64,000 nucleotides of DNA from Vulcanimicrobiota bacterium. GTDB lineage: Bacteria > Vulcanimicrobiota > Vulcanimicrobiia > Vulcanimicrobiales > Vulcanimicrobiaceae. Under the pieces are notes generated by a model. It was not told the origin of the DNA. It ran no database searches and saw only the letters and a program-made list of their open reading frames with translations. The stretch covers positions 1-64,000 of the forward strand of contig DAIDGX010000016.1 in assembly GCA_027452165.1 (NCBI GenBank), written 5' to 3'. Positions 52,438-61,805 of the stretch are shown one piece after another (the stretch's first letter is position 1; the number at the start of each line of letters is the position of its first letter). The position numbers and the translations under genes are program-made.

Positions 52438-52745
52438 GCGCCCACCTCGAATTGCGGCGCCGGCGGATCGGCGTTCACGAGGCCGTGGCCTTTGGGGCGC
52501 AACTGCCCGCCAAGCTCATAGAGCTGTTCGACATCACCCGCGATGTTCTCGAGTTGCGCGTCGGTGAGGGTTGCATCGAACGCTTTCATCCGTTGCGCGA
52601 ATGCTCGTGCGGCCGGGGAGGGCGCGGGCGTTGCGCTCGGCGAGGGCGCAGGCGTCGGCGTATCGGCGTGTGCGGCCGTGGGCGCAAGCAGGCTTGCGCC
52701 CACCAAACCTGCCGCGGCCAAAAACTCTTTGCGCGTGCTTTCCAT
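52434..52745 (-). CDS. Small exported protein in front of the amidase
   Basis: A 103-residue protein with a signal peptide (MESTRKEFLAAAGLVGASLLAPTAAHA), followed by a Thr/Pro/Ser-rich linker and a helical segment (AFAQRMKAFDATLTDAQLENIAGDVEQLYELGGQLRPKG) resembling a short helical domain. The N-terminal R-K-E-F-L pattern is like a truncated twin-arginine signal, which is uncertain. It overlaps the amidase start by four bases. Function unknown. Confidence 0.65.
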   Translation of the reverse strand: MESTRKEFLAAAGLVGASLLAPTAAHADTPTPAPSPSATPAPSPAARAFAQRMKAFDATLTDAQLENIAGDVEQLYELGGQLRPKGHGLVNADPPAPQFEVGA

Positions 52746-52762
52746 CTGCAGTACGTTGGATC

Positions 52763-52783
52763 AAAAGCGGCGCGCACCCGCCG
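52763..52783 (-). terminator. Weak intrinsic terminator after clpB
   Basis: On the minus strand, CGGCG and CGCCG (52779-52783 with 52768-52772) form a five-pair stem with a six-base loop, followed by C and TTTT (52763-52766). It is short but the T-run is right behind it, 12 bases after the clpB stop. Read-through into the downstream genes is possible. Confidence 0.35.
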
Positions 52784-52794
52784 GCCGGAAGACC

Positions 52795-55422
52795 CTATGC
52801 GAGGGCCGGTTCCGGCGCAGCGGTTGCGAACGTCAACTCACCCGCGATGTCATTGAAGCCGACGCGTACGCGCTCGCCGTCGCGAACGTCGCCCGCAAGG
52901 ATGCGACGGCCGAGCGCAGTTTCGAGCTCTTTTTGAATCGCGCGCTTGAGCGGGCGAGCGCCATAGCTTGGATCGTATCCGGCCTTCACCAGGTGCCGCT
53001 TTGCCGCATCGTCGAGTTCGAGCGTGATGCGACGCTCGGCCAGACGTGCGCGCACGCGTTCGAGCTGGATATCGACGATCTGCATCAGTTGCGATTCCTC
53101 GAGCGCATGGAAGACGATGATCTCGTCCACGCGATTGAGAAACTCCGGCCGGAAGTGCGCACGCAACTCCTCGAGCACGGTCGCGCGCATCACCGCCTCA
53201 TCGGCGCCGCCGCGTTCGCCGCCGTATGCAAGGATCCGATGGCTGCCGATGTTCGAGGTCATGATCACGATCGTATTTCGAAAATCGACCGTGTGCCCTT
53301 GACCGTCGGTCAGCCGCCCGTCGTCGAGAATCTGCAAGAAGACATTGAAAACGTCGGCGTGGGCCTTCTCGATCTCGTCGAAGAGAATCACCGAGTATGG
53401 CCGGCGGCGCACCGCTTCTGTTAGTTGGCCGCCCTCTTCGTAGCCGACGTATCCCGGAGGCGCGCCGAGCAGGCGCGCGACGGTATGACGCTCCTGATAC
53501 TCCGACATATCGATGCGAATCAGCGCCCGTTCGTCGTCGAAGAGATACTCGGCAAGCGCGCGCGCAAGTTCCGTCTTGCCCACGCCAGTCGGCCCGAGGA
53601 AAATAAACGAACCGATCGGACGATTCGGGTCCGCAAGGCCGGAGCGCGAGCGCAGCACCGATTCCGCCACCGCATCGACCGCTTCGTTCTGTCCCACCAC
53701 GCGGGCATGAAGTTCTTGCGCGAGGTTGAGGAGCTTTTGCTTCTCACCTTCGAGCAGCTTCGCGACGGGGATGCCGGTCCAGCGCGCGATCACCGCGGCG
53801 ATGTCGCTCTCGCTCACCTCTTCTTTCGCGAGGCGGCCGCCCGGTGCGTTCTGGAGCCGCTCTTCTTCAGAAGCAAGCTCCTTCTGCAACGAAGCAAGGC
53901 GGCCGTACTTCAGCTCGGCGACCTTGTTCAGATCGTACTGGCGTTCGGCCTGTTCGATCTGCGTCTTCGTCTGCTCGATCGATTCGCGTAATTCGCGTAG
54001 ACGCGTCGAAGCAGAGCGCTCCGACTCCCACTGCATGCGCAGCGTCCGCTGCTCGTCGCGAAGTTCGGCGAGTTCTTTCTCGAGCGCATCGAGGCGTTCG
54101 CGGCTGGCGCGATCCTCTTCTTTTTTAAGCGCTTCCCGTTCGATTTCGAGTTGCATGACACGCCGCGACACATCGTCGAGTTCGGTCGGCATCGAATCGA
54201 TCTCGGTGCGCAGCTTCGCGGCGGCTTCGTCCATCAGATCGATTGCCTTATCGGGCAAGAAGCGGTCGGCGATGTAGCGGTTGCTCATCGTTGCAGCCGC
54301 GACGAGGGCGCTATCCTTGATGCGAACGCCGTGGTGCGCTTCGTATTTGTCGCGGAGCCCACGCAAAATGGAGATCGTATCTTCGACCGAGGGTTGATCA
54401 ACGATCACCGGCTGGAAACGGCGCTCGAGGGCGGCATCCTTTTCGATGTATTTGCGGTACTCATCGAGCGTGGTCGCGCCGATCATGTGCAGTTCGCCGC
54501 GCGCGAGCATCGGTTTGAGCAGGTTGCCCGCGTCCATCGATCCCTCGGTCTTGCCGGCACCGACGACCGTGTGGAGTTCATCGACGAAGAGCACGATCTG
54601 GCCTTCGGATTTGGTGACGTCGTTCAAAACCGCTTTTAAGCGCTCTTCAAACTCGCCGCGATATTTGGCTCCCGCGATCAAAGCGCCCATATCGAGCGAG
54701 ACGATGCGCTTGTTCTTCAAACCTTCGGGTACGTCGCCGCGTACGACGCGTTGCGCGAGACCTTCGACGATCGCAGTCTTGCCGACGCCGGGATCACCGA
54801 TGAGCACCGGGTTGTTTTTGGTGCGACGCGAGAGCACTTGCACGATGCGGCGAATCTCTTCATCGCGCCCGATGACGGGGTCGAGTTTTCCCCGCTCGGC
54901 TTCGAGCGTGAGGTCGCGTCCGTAGCGTTCGAGCGATTTGTAGGTGCCTTCGGGATCGCGCGTGGTGACGCGCTGATTGCCACGCACGTCGCGCAGTGCG
55001 GCGAGCAGCGCATCCTTCGTGAGGCCGGCCTCGCGCAACAGCTTGCCGACGCCACCGCCGGCTTGGCTCATCGCGAGCAGCACGTGCTCGACCGAGGTGT
55101 AGTCGTCTTGCAGCGCCTTCGCCTCATTCTCCGCGGCCGTCATGATGCGGGCGAGATCGGGCGAAAGCGTTACCTGGGCGTTCTCGGCGTTCGGCCCCGA
55201 AAGGCGCGGCAAGCGTGCGATTGCGTCGTCGAGCGCTCGTGTGAGGTTCTTAGGATCGACACCCGCCTTTTGAACGATGTCGGGCGCAACGCCGCGCTCT
55301 TGCGTGAGCAGCGCAGCGAGCATGTGCTCGGGCATCGTTTGGGTATGGTGTTCGTGGAGGGCGCGGGTATAGGCGGCGTTCAGGCCGTCGGCGACGCGCT
55401 CGGTCATCTTTTCTACGTTCAT
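52795..55422 (-). CDS. clpB: ATP-dependent chaperone ClpB
   Basis: ClpB, with DnaK, reactivates aggregated proteins. The 875 residues have the N-domain, AAA1 with Walker A GDPGVGKT (209-216) and [12 protein letters not shown], the coiled-coil M domain (about 400-540, many Glu/Arg/Leu), and AAA2 with Walker A GPTGVGKT, followed by FDEIEKAH and the sensor region. It has no ClpP-binding IGF loop, consistent with a disaggregase. The ATG at 55422 has GGAG six bases before it. Neither a CIRCE nor a HAIR element is seen upstream. A TTGAAA box about 80 bases upstream of the ATG is present without a clear -10. Confidence 0.96.
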   Translation of the reverse strand: MNVEKMTERVADGLNAAYTRALHEHHTQTMPEHMLAALLTQERGVAPDIVQKAGVDPKNLTRALDDAIARLPRLSGPNAENAQVTLSPDLARIMTAAENEAKALQDDYTSVEHVLLAMSQAGGGVGKLLREAGLTKDALLAALRDVRGNQRVTTRDPEGTYKSLERYGRDLTLEAERGKLDPVIGRDEEIRRIVQVLSRRTKNNPVLIGDPGVGKTAIVEGLAQRVVRGDVPEGLKNKRIVSLDMGALIAGAKYRGEFEERLKAVLNDVTKSEGQIVLFVDELHTVVGAGKTEGSMDAGNLLKPMLARGELHMIGATTLDEYRKYIEKDAALERRFQPVIVDQPSVEDTISILRGLRDKYEAHHGVRIKDSALVAAATMSNRYIADRFLPDKAIDLMDEAAAKLRTEIDSMPTELDDVSRRVMQLEIEREALKKEEDRASRERLDALEKELAELRDEQRTLRMQWESERSASTRLRELRESIEQTKTQIEQAERQYDLNKVAELKYGRLASLQKELASEEERLQNAPGGRLAKEEVSESDIAAVIARWTGIPVAKLLEGEKQKLLNLAQELHARVVGQNEAVDAVAESVLRSRSGLADPNRPIGSFIFLGPTGVGKTELARALAEYLFDDERALIRIDMSEYQERHTVARLLGAPPGYVGYEEGGQLTEAVRRRPYSVILFDEIEKAHADVFNVFLQILDDGRLTDGQGHTVDFRNTIVIMTSNIGSHRILAYGGERGGADEAVMRATVLEELRAHFRPEFLNRVDEIIVFHALEESQLMQIVDIQLERVRARLAERRITLELDDAAKRHLVKAGYDPSYGARPLKRAIQKELETALGRRILAGDVRDGERVRVGFNDIAGELTFATAAPEPALA

Positions 55423-55517
55423 GTCCGCTCCGTACTACCCAGGTACCCATCCAAAGGTTGCAGGGGTGACCTGCCAATTCATTTTCAACGACACCCTTGT
55501 GCTCTAAACCAATTTAT

Positions 55518-55546
55518 AGTAAGCTACTTATATATCGTAACTTACT
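55518..55546. promoter_or_regulatory. Imperfect inverted repeat upstream of the YceI gene
   Basis: AGTAAGCTAC and GTAACTTACT (one mismatch in ten pairs) flank a nine-base AT-rich spacer TTATATATC. It lies 21 bases before the YceI start, where a -10 box would be, in a strongly AT-rich patch. It looks like an operator of a dimeric regulator; the regulator is not identified. Confidence 0.5.
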
Positions 55547-55567
55547 CCGAAAGGACCCGACGCTGCC

Positions 55568-56107
55568 ATGTCAACTTTTGCTCTCGATTCTGCCCATTCG
55601 TCCGTGGAGTTTTCCGTCCGGCACATGATGTTCTCCAAGGTCCGCGGCGTCTTCGGCTCGTTCTCGCTCGAGCTCACCGTCGATGACGCAACGAGCCTGC
55701 CGACCTTGGTAAAGGCCCAGATCGACGCCACCTCGATCGACACCAAGGTCGCCGACCGCGACGCCCACCTGAAGTCGCCGGATTTCCTCGATGCCGCCAC
55801 CTATCCCGTGATCTCGTTTGCGAGCACGGCGATCAGCGGCAAGCCACAGGCATTCACGATCGCCGGCAACCTCACGATCCACGGTGTCACGAAGCCCGTT
55901 GTTCTCGACGCACAACTGGGAGGTCGCGCGACCGACCCGTGGGGCAAAGACCGTATCGCGTACGAAGCCACGACGAAGATCAATCGTAAGGACTTCGGCC
56001 TCACCTGGAATCAGGCGCTAGAAGCCGGAGGCGTGCTCGTCGGCGAAGATATCGAGATCATGCTCACGATTCAAGCCGTAAATGCGAATGCACCGGTTGC
56101 CGTCTAG
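55568..56107 (+). CDS. YceI family protein
   Basis: The 179 residues match YceI lipid-binding lipocalin-like proteins: FALDSAHSSVEFSVRHMMFSKVRGVFGSFSLELTV at the start, then DRDAHLKSPDFLDAATYPVISFAST, and a C-terminal GEDIEIMLTIQAV. Unlike E. coli YceI there is no signal peptide, so it is cytoplasmic. The family binds isoprenoid or fatty-acid-like ligands in a beta-barrel. The ATG at 55568 is 21 bases downstream of an inverted repeat, so it may be inducible. It is followed by another gene three bases later. Confidence 0.92.
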   Translation: MSTFALDSAHSSVEFSVRHMMFSKVRGVFGSFSLELTVDDATSLPTLVKAQIDATSIDTKVADRDAHLKSPDFLDAATYPVISFASTAISGKPQAFTIAGNLTIHGVTKPVVLDAQLGGRATDPWGKDRIAYEATTKINRKDFGLTWNQALEAGGVLVGEDIEIMLTIQAVNANAPVAV

Positions 56108-56110
56108 CCG

Positions 56111-57196
56111 ATGAAGATCGCGGCGGGCGCGGTGCGCCTCTACGTCCTCTTCGATGTCGCCGATACGATCGATCTGCGATCGTTGCGGCTGACCGAGGGC
56201 GAGGGGCTCGCGCCCGCCGAGATTCCCTTGCGCCAGCACGCGTCGCCCGCGTATCTGCAATTCCCAGTTCCGCCACTCGTCGCGCGCCTTCCCGACGCGC
56301 CCTTCGGCGATCTGCACGCAAGCGTGCGCGTCAAGTTTTTCGACTACGGCGTCATCTCATTGCGACTCTCGTTCGACGCGCGTGGCGCGTGGGACGATCT
56401 TCCGGCGCTGGCCGCGCGCATACGAAGAAGCGGTGATTTCGTGCGCTATGCGACATCGGTCGTCCAGCGCATCTGCGACGAACTCGGACCGGCACTCGAC
56501 GATCGCCACGAGCCGCTCGTCGAAGACTACCTCATCCTCGACATCGAACGCCTCGAACCCGCGATCTCCGGCGCCGAGCTCCTCGGAACGCACGGCGCGG
56601 CGCTCTCCGCGCTCCTGCTCGGCGAAGAGGGCGAACTTGCGCGAACTGAGATCGACGAGTCGTTGCGCGTACGCTTTTCGTACCTTGCGGACGATCTCAC
56701 GATCTTGCAGTGGGATACAGCGCTCATCTACGATCGCCGTGAATCGAACGACGCGATTCAGGATATCCTCGAATTCGCCAATTCCCAGCTCCTCGAGCTA
56801 CGCACCTACGACGCGCGCCTCGACCGAGAACTCGACGTCATCTATGCCGACACGCCCGCGCGCACACGATCGTTGCTCGGTCGCCGCGCCGCAGGCCGCG
56901 CCGCCGAGGTACGCTACCTGATCGTGGACGTTCTCGAACTGCTAGACCGCTCGACGAACGCGCTCAAAGTGGTTGGCGACGCCTACTACGCTCGCATCTA
57001 CCGCGCAGCCGCGCAACGCCTCGGCTTGGCAGACTGGCAACACCAACTCGACCGCAAGCTCGCAAGCGTTGGCGACATGTACCGGTTCTTCAACGACGAG
57101 TCGCGTAGTCGCCGCGACGAGTTCATGGAACTGATCGTGATCGTGCTCATCGCACTCGAAGTCGTGATCGGCGTAGTCACCCTGTTGCGGCATTAG
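56111..57196 (+). CDS. DUF155/RMD1-like protein with C-terminal membrane anchor
   Basis: A 361-residue protein with a soluble alpha/beta part and a C-terminal hydrophobic helix (about 338-358, [24 protein letters not shown]), so it is tail-anchored. The pattern resembles RMD1/DUF155 proteins, which have Leu-rich C-terminal helices after a conserved Asp/Arg-rich region ([13 protein letters not shown]). Function in bacteria is unknown. It starts at ATG 56111, three bases behind the YceI stop, so both are in one operon. The last 20 bases overlap the convergent adenine deaminase gene. Confidence 0.68.
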   Translation: MKIAAGAVRLYVLFDVADTIDLRSLRLTEGEGLAPAEIPLRQHASPAYLQFPVPPLVARLPDAPFGDLHASVRVKFFDYGVISLRLSFDARGAWDDLPALAARIRRSGDFVRYATSVVQRICDELGPALDDRHEPLVEDYLILDIERLEPAISGAELLGTHGAALSALLLGEEGELARTEIDESLRVRFSYLADDLTILQWDTALIYDRRESNDAIQDILEFANSQLLELRTYDARLDRELDVIYADTPARTRSLLGRRAAGRAAEVRYLIVDVLELLDRSTNALKVVGDAYYARIYRAAAQRLGLADWQHQLDRKLASVGDMYRFFNDESRSRRDEFMELIVIVLIALEVVIGVVTLLRH

Positions 57197-58187
57197 CCGC
57201 GGCTTCCTCGATCTCATCAAGGTAGGCGCGTTTGGTGGCGTCGTCGATGAACGACGCCTCGATCGAGTTCCTTGCGAGCGTCACGATCTCGGCGTCGCTC
57301 AACCCCAGCGCCGCGGCCGTCTGAACGAAATTTTCGCCGACGTATCCACCGAAATAAGCGGGGTCGTCCGAGTTGACCGTCGCAACGAGCCCCGCATCGA
57401 GCATCTTTTTGAGCGGATGCTCGCGCAGGTCTGCAACGACGCGCAGCTTGACGTTCGAGAGCGGACACACCGTGAGCGGGATGCGTTGGCGAAGCAGACG
57501 ATCGACGAGCTTGGGATCCTCGAGACTACGCACGCCGTGATCGACGCGCGAGACACGAAGCAGATCGAGCGCCTCCCAGATGTACTCAGGGCCACCCTCT
57601 TCGCCGGCATGCGCCACGGTAAGAAATCCCTCCGCGCGCGCCCGGTCGAAGACCGCCTGGAACTTCGACGGTGGATTTCCAATTTCGGCTGAGTCGAGAC
57701 CGACCGCCACGATGCGATCGCGATAGGGAAGCGCGCGCTCGAGCGTCTCCATCGCGGATTGCGCGGAGAGATCGCGCAAAAAACACATGATGAGATGCGA
57801 GGAGACGCCGAGCGCATCGCGAGCGTCGGTGAGAGCTTGCGTCAACCCCTCGATCACCGTCTCAAACGCGACACCGCGATCGGTATGCGCCTGCGGATCG
57901 AAGAATATCTCCGCGTGACGCACGCCCTGCGCGCCTGCGCGCCGCAAATACGCCGTCGCCAACTCATAGTAGTCGCGCTCGGATCGCAGGACGTTCATGC
58001 CCTCGTAATAGATATCGAGAAACGACTGCAGGTCGGTGAATTCGTATGCCGCGCGAAGCGCCTCAACCGACGGATACTTGAGCTTTACGCCATTACGTTG
58101 CGCGATCGCGAAGATCAGTTCGGGTTCGAACGTGCCCTCGATGTGCAGGTGCAGTTCGGCTTTGGGGAGACGGGCCAGGTCGATCAT
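57177..58187 (-). CDS. Adenine deaminase, adenosine deaminase-fold (ADE type)
   Basis: This 336-residue (beta/alpha)8 metal enzyme is closest to the bacterial adenine deaminases related to yeast Aah1 rather than to adenosine deaminase. It shows [18 protein letters not shown] (metal His pair), [52 protein letters not shown], the HGV and CPLSNVKL segments and [18 protein letters not shown]. It converts adenine to hypoxanthine in purine salvage. ATG 58187 is used; a longer frame to 58286 lies within selB. It is eleven bases behind selB and the last gene of a long minus-strand series, with a 20-base tail-to-tail overlap. Confidence 0.92.
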   Translation of the reverse strand: MIDLARLPKAELHLHIEGTFEPELIFAIAQRNGVKLKYPSVEALRAAYEFTDLQSFLDIYYEGMNVLRSERDYYELATAYLRRAGAQGVRHAEIFFDPQAHTDRGVAFETVIEGLTQALTDARDALGVSSHLIMCFLRDLSAQSAMETLERALPYRDRIVAVGLDSAEIGNPPSKFQAVFDRARAEGFLTVAHAGEEGGPEYIWEALDLLRVSRVDHGVRSLEDPKLVDRLLRQRIPLTVCPLSNVKLRVVADLREHPLKKMLDAGLVATVNSDDPAYFGGYVGENFVQTAAALGLSDAEIVTLARNSIEASFIDDATKRAYLDEIEEAAANAATG

Positions 58188-58198
58188 TTCGCCGCCAT

Positions 58199-60073
58199 TT
58201 ACACGGGCTGCCCCGGCGCGCCTCTTCGCGCGCGCAACATCCGCACGTCGCCGCTGCGCACCGTGATTCCACGGCCGTCGAACCACTCGAGCAACGGCAC
58301 CGCGAACTTTCGCGAGGTGCCGATCAGATCGCGAAACTCGGCCATCGTCATGCGGCCGTTCTTCGAGATGAACTCCTCGAGCTTGCGATGCACGCCATCG
58401 ATCTGTTGCCCGCGATAGAGCGCGTCGCCAACCTTCACGAAGACGCCGCGAACGAGCAGCGTATCAAACGCGCGTTGCAATCCCGGGATGCTCGAACCTT
58501 TGACCGCGGCCGCGACCGGATCGAATTCCGCCGGAAGAAACGGCGCGGAAGGATCGACCGGCACAGCTCGCTCGAAAAACGCGCGCTGCTCGGCGCTCAA
58601 CACCGGCTGATGAGTTGGCATTGCAAGGTAACCGCTACGCGAGGCGATGCGACCATCCTCGGCAAACGCGTTCACGACGCGCACGAGAAGCGGTTCGGGA
58701 AGCGCGAGTGCACGCGCTAGTTGCATCGAGGTGAGCCCCATCGCCCACGGTTCGCGCGCGTGCTGCGCCTCGAGTTCGGCGACGATACGCTCGTGCAGCG
58801 ACCCTGCAGCGGCCCGGCCAAGATACGCACTTGGACGAAGCAGACGCAGCGCTTCACCTCGCGCGACGAGCGCGTCGAGCGCGCGCTGAGCGAGCTCTTC
58901 GCGGAGATTCGCGGCAAACGCAATGGCGGCGGGATCTTGCGGCATCTCGTTCGCCTCGTGTAATACCGCAGCCACAGCGCCTTCGCTCGCATCGTGTTCG
59001 TCCGGCACCTGAGCGTGTTCGAGCGAGGCGATTTCTCCGCCGCCGAGCAGCGTCTTCGGCGATAGCCGCCGCACCACGAAGCGAACGCCGGGAAACGCGA
59101 GCACCGGCTCGCGCAGAAATAGCTCCGCCGGACGGCTCGACGTATCAACCGGAACCTCGGTGAAGACGAGCGTGCCGATGATCTCGGCCGAGCCTATGTG
59201 CGCACGTACCGGCACGCGACGACGCATGAGCGGCAACGCGTCGGCAAGCGCCGCGAAGGTGACGCGCAGGTGCGCGCGTGCCGTGAAGCGCGGGTCGCTC
59301 ACCACCTCGCCGCGCGCGATCTCGTGTCGCTCCACACCGGGCACGTTGATCGCGACACGGCTCCCGCCGAGCGCTCGTTCGCGGGCCGAGCCGAACACCT
59401 GCAGGCCGCGCACGCGCACGTTCTTCCCACTCGGCGCAAGCGCGAGCGTGTCACCTACCGTGATTTGTCCTTGCATGAGGGTTCCCGTAACGATCGTCCC
59501 GCGACCGGCTAACGTGAAGACGCGATCGATCGGCAGATAGACGGGAGCGTCGGGATCCCGCGGCGGAAGCGCGACGAGTTCATCGTGGAGCGCGCGCGCG
59601 AGCGCCTCGATGTTCTCGCCAGTGACGGTGGAGATGCCGAGCACCGGTGCATCCTGAGCAATCGTGTCCTTCAGCCGCACGCGCAGGGCATCGAACACGG
59701 ATGCGCGACGATCGCTCGGAACGAGATCGATTTTCGTGAGCGCGACGATCACGCGCCTCACGTTCAAATAGCGCAGCACGTGCAAATGCTCAATCGTCTG
59801 CTCGCGCACGCCCTCGTTGGCGGCCACTACCAGGAGCAAGAGCTCCATGCCGGCAGCTCCCGCGAGCATATTGTGCAGAAATCGTTCGTGCCCGGGCACA
59901 TCGACGATGCCCGCCTCGACTCCGTCCTCGTAGCGCAGGTGCGCAAAACCCAGGTCGAGCGTCATCCCGCGCAGTTGCTCTTCGAGCCAACGGTCGGGAT
60001 TGGTACCGGTCAACGCTGCGACCAGCGACGACTTCCCGTGATCCACATGTCCCGCGGTTCCGACGATATGCAT
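58199..60073 (-). CDS. selB: Selenocysteine-specific translation elongation factor SelB
   Basis: SelB brings Sec-tRNA-Sec to the ribosome at UGA codons with a SECIS hairpin. The 624 residues show an EF-Tu-like G domain ([43 protein letters not shown]), barrel domains, and a C-terminal series of winged helices (about residues 370-610), which bind the SECIS RNA. It starts at ATG 60073, three bases behind the selA stop. With selA and tRNA-Sec the window encodes most of the Sec machinery; selD is not seen. Confidence 0.96.
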   Translation of the reverse strand: MHIVGTAGHVDHGKSSLVAALTGTNPDRWLEEQLRGMTLDLGFAHLRYEDGVEAGIVDVPGHERFLHNMLAGAAGMELLLLVVAANEGVREQTIEHLHVLRYLNVRRVIVALTKIDLVPSDRRASVFDALRVRLKDTIAQDAPVLGISTVTGENIEALARALHDELVALPPRDPDAPVYLPIDRVFTLAGRGTIVTGTLMQGQITVGDTLALAPSGKNVRVRGLQVFGSARERALGGSRVAINVPGVERHEIARGEVVSDPRFTARAHLRVTFAALADALPLMRRRVPVRAHIGSAEIIGTLVFTEVPVDTSSRPAELFLREPVLAFPGVRFVVRRLSPKTLLGGGEIASLEHAQVPDEHDASEGAVAAVLHEANEMPQDPAAIAFAANLREELAQRALDALVARGEALRLLRPSAYLGRAAAGSLHERIVAELEAQHAREPWAMGLTSMQLARALALPEPLLVRVVNAFAEDGRIASRSGYLAMPTHQPVLSAEQRAFFERAVPVDPSAPFLPAEFDPVAAAVKGSSIPGLQRAFDTLLVRGVFVKVGDALYRGQQIDGVHRKLEEFISKNGRMTMAEFRDLIGTSRKFAVPLLEWFDGRGITVRSGDVRMLRARRGAPGQPV

Positions 60074-60076
60074 GTC

Positions 60077-61414
60077 TTAGGCGTCGATCCGTTCGAGCGC
60101 GGCGATTACCAGATGATCTTCGTGTGGAGCGACCGTGCGAAGGTCGAGCAGAACACCCGCCTCGAGCGTACGTCCCACGATCGGCACGCGCGCACGGCGT
60201 AGTTCGGCAGCGAGCACGTCCGCATGCTGAGTGGATAGCAAGACACCGATCGACGCAATGCGGGCGTGGGGTAGCGTTCCGCCACCCACGTAACTCTCGG
60301 TGTCGATCGTACGCGCCGCCGGAATCGCGCGTTCGTAGGCATGCGCGCGCTCGCGCAACTCATCGCACGACGCGCCAAGCATGCGGTAGAACGGAATCTC
60401 CGCGCGCGATGCATCCGTACGGTGCAACGCCAGCGTGCGCGCGAGCAGTCCAAGCGTCACCTTATCGACGCGAAGCGCACGCACCAGCGGATTTCCGCGC
60501 AGCCGCGCGATGAGCGCGCGCTCGCCGACGATGATCCCGGCTTGCGGTCCGCCGAGCAGTTTATCGCCCGAGAAGGCCACGAGCCCCACGCCGTCGGCTA
60601 CCGCATCCTGCACCGTGCGCTCGTAGGGTAAGCCGTATGCACGCAAATCGACGAGCGCACCGCTGCCGAGATCTTCAACGACCGTCACGCAGGCGCGTTT
60701 GCCGAGCCCCGCGAGCTCTGCGCCGGCAACGTCGCACACAAAGCCGTCCAGCGAGAAGTTCGAGCGGTGCGAGCGCAGCAGCAGCGCGGTGCGCGGCGAG
60801 AGCGCGGCTTCGAAATCGCGAAGATAGACTTTGTTGGTCGTTCCCACCTCGACCAAACGCGCGCCGCTGCGCGCGAGCACGTCGGGCAAACGAAAGCCAC
60901 CACCGATCTCGACAAGCTGGTTGCGCGAAACAATCACCTCGGCATCGCGCGCGAAGGTATCGACGATCAACAACACGGCGGCGGCGCAGTTGTTCACCAC
61001 GAGCGCGTCCTGGGCGCCCGTGAGCTCGGTCAAGAGCGCATTTGTGCGCTCGTAGCGCGAACCGCGTTCGCCCGCACGCAGATCGTATTCGAGGTTGGAG
61101 TATCCCTCGCTCACCTCACGCGCGGCCTCAAAAGAGGCCGGCGCGAGCGGCGCCCGCCCAAGGTTAGTATGCAGCAGCGTGCCGGTCGCGTTGATCGCAC
61201 GCACGAGCGCGTGCGACGCAAGGCTCTCGCACCGTTCGGCGACGCGTTGCGCCACCATCTCGAGCGGCTCTTCCACGCGCCGTGCTCGCACGCGATCGAG
61301 CTCCGCTGCAATCGTCGCACGCAATGCATCGCGCCCCACGAGAGACTCGTAGGGCGCAACCGACGGGTGTTCGAGCAGCGTATGCACCGCGGGCACGCCG
61401 CGGAACACGGTCAT
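60077..61414 (-). CDS. selA: L-seryl-tRNA(Sec) selenium transferase SelA
   Basis: SelA turns Ser-tRNA-Sec into Sec-tRNA-Sec using selenophosphate. The 445-residue fold-type I PLP enzyme shows LVRAINATGTLLHTNLGRAPL, SNLEYDLRAGERGSRY, LVVNNCAAAVLL, VVEDLGSGALVDL, and the PLP lysine in FSGDKLLGGPQAGI. ATG 61414 is preferred over a frame open to 61519, because the latter enters trxA. It is six bases behind trxA and three before selB. Confidence 0.96.
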   Translation of the reverse strand: MTVFRGVPAVHTLLEHPSVAPYESLVGRDALRATIAAELDRVRARRVEEPLEMVAQRVAERCESLASHALVRAINATGTLLHTNLGRAPLAPASFEAAREVSEGYSNLEYDLRAGERGSRYERTNALLTELTGAQDALVVNNCAAAVLLIVDTFARDAEVIVSRNQLVEIGGGFRLPDVLARSGARLVEVGTTNKVYLRDFEAALSPRTALLLRSHRSNFSLDGFVCDVAGAELAGLGKRACVTVVEDLGSGALVDLRAYGLPYERTVQDAVADGVGLVAFSGDKLLGGPQAGIIVGERALIARLRGNPLVRALRVDKVTLGLLARTLALHRTDASRAEIPFYRMLGASCDELRERAHAYERAIPAARTIDTESYVGGGTLPHARIASIGVLLSTQHADVLAAELRRARVPIVGRTLEAGVLLDLRTVAPHEDHLVIAALERIDA

Positions 61415-61419
61415 AGAGA

Positions 61420-61746
61420 CTACGCCACGTGTTTCGAGAGGGCCGTTTCGATCACGTTCTGCGGAACGTAGCCGACGATACGATCGACCGGTTGTCCACC
61501 CTTGAAGAGGATCAGGCAAGGGATCCCCGAGACCTGGTACTCTCCGGCAAGACTCGGATTTTCGTCGGTGTTCAACTTCACGAACTTCGCCCGGCCGCTA
61601 TACTGTCCGGCAACCTTCTCGACGACGGGCGCGAGCATGCGGCACGGACCGCACCACGGTGCCCAAAAGTCCACCAGCACGGGCTGGCTGCTCTGCAGCA
61701 CCTCGGATACGAAATTCGCTTGATTGACGTCTGGTAATGCGCTCAT
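61420..61746 (-). CDS. trxA: Thioredoxin
   Basis: A 108-residue thioredoxin with WCGPC (Cys32 and Cys35) in VDFWAPWCGPCRML, the cis-Pro region GIPCLILFKGG, and the usual length. There is an additional Cys in IPCLI. It reduces disulfides in the cytoplasm. Placed directly before selA and selB, it could supply reductant for selenium metabolism, which is inference from position only. Upstream, 59 bases separate it from gyrA. Confidence 0.95.
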   Translation of the reverse strand: MSALPDVNQANFVSEVLQSSQPVLVDFWAPWCGPCRMLAPVVEKVAGQYSGRAKFVKLNTDENPSLAGEYQVSGIPCLILFKGGQPVDRIVGYVPQNVIETALSKHVA

Positions 61747-61805
61747 GTTCTCGGTTCTCCTGACCTCCGCACTGATAAACCCGTTCGTTGCGTATGAAAG
61801 TTGCG

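Noticed and set aside
55423-55517. CIRCE or HAIR heat-shock element before clpB
   Set aside because: Neither inverted repeat is present; only an unsupported TTGAAA box was seen.
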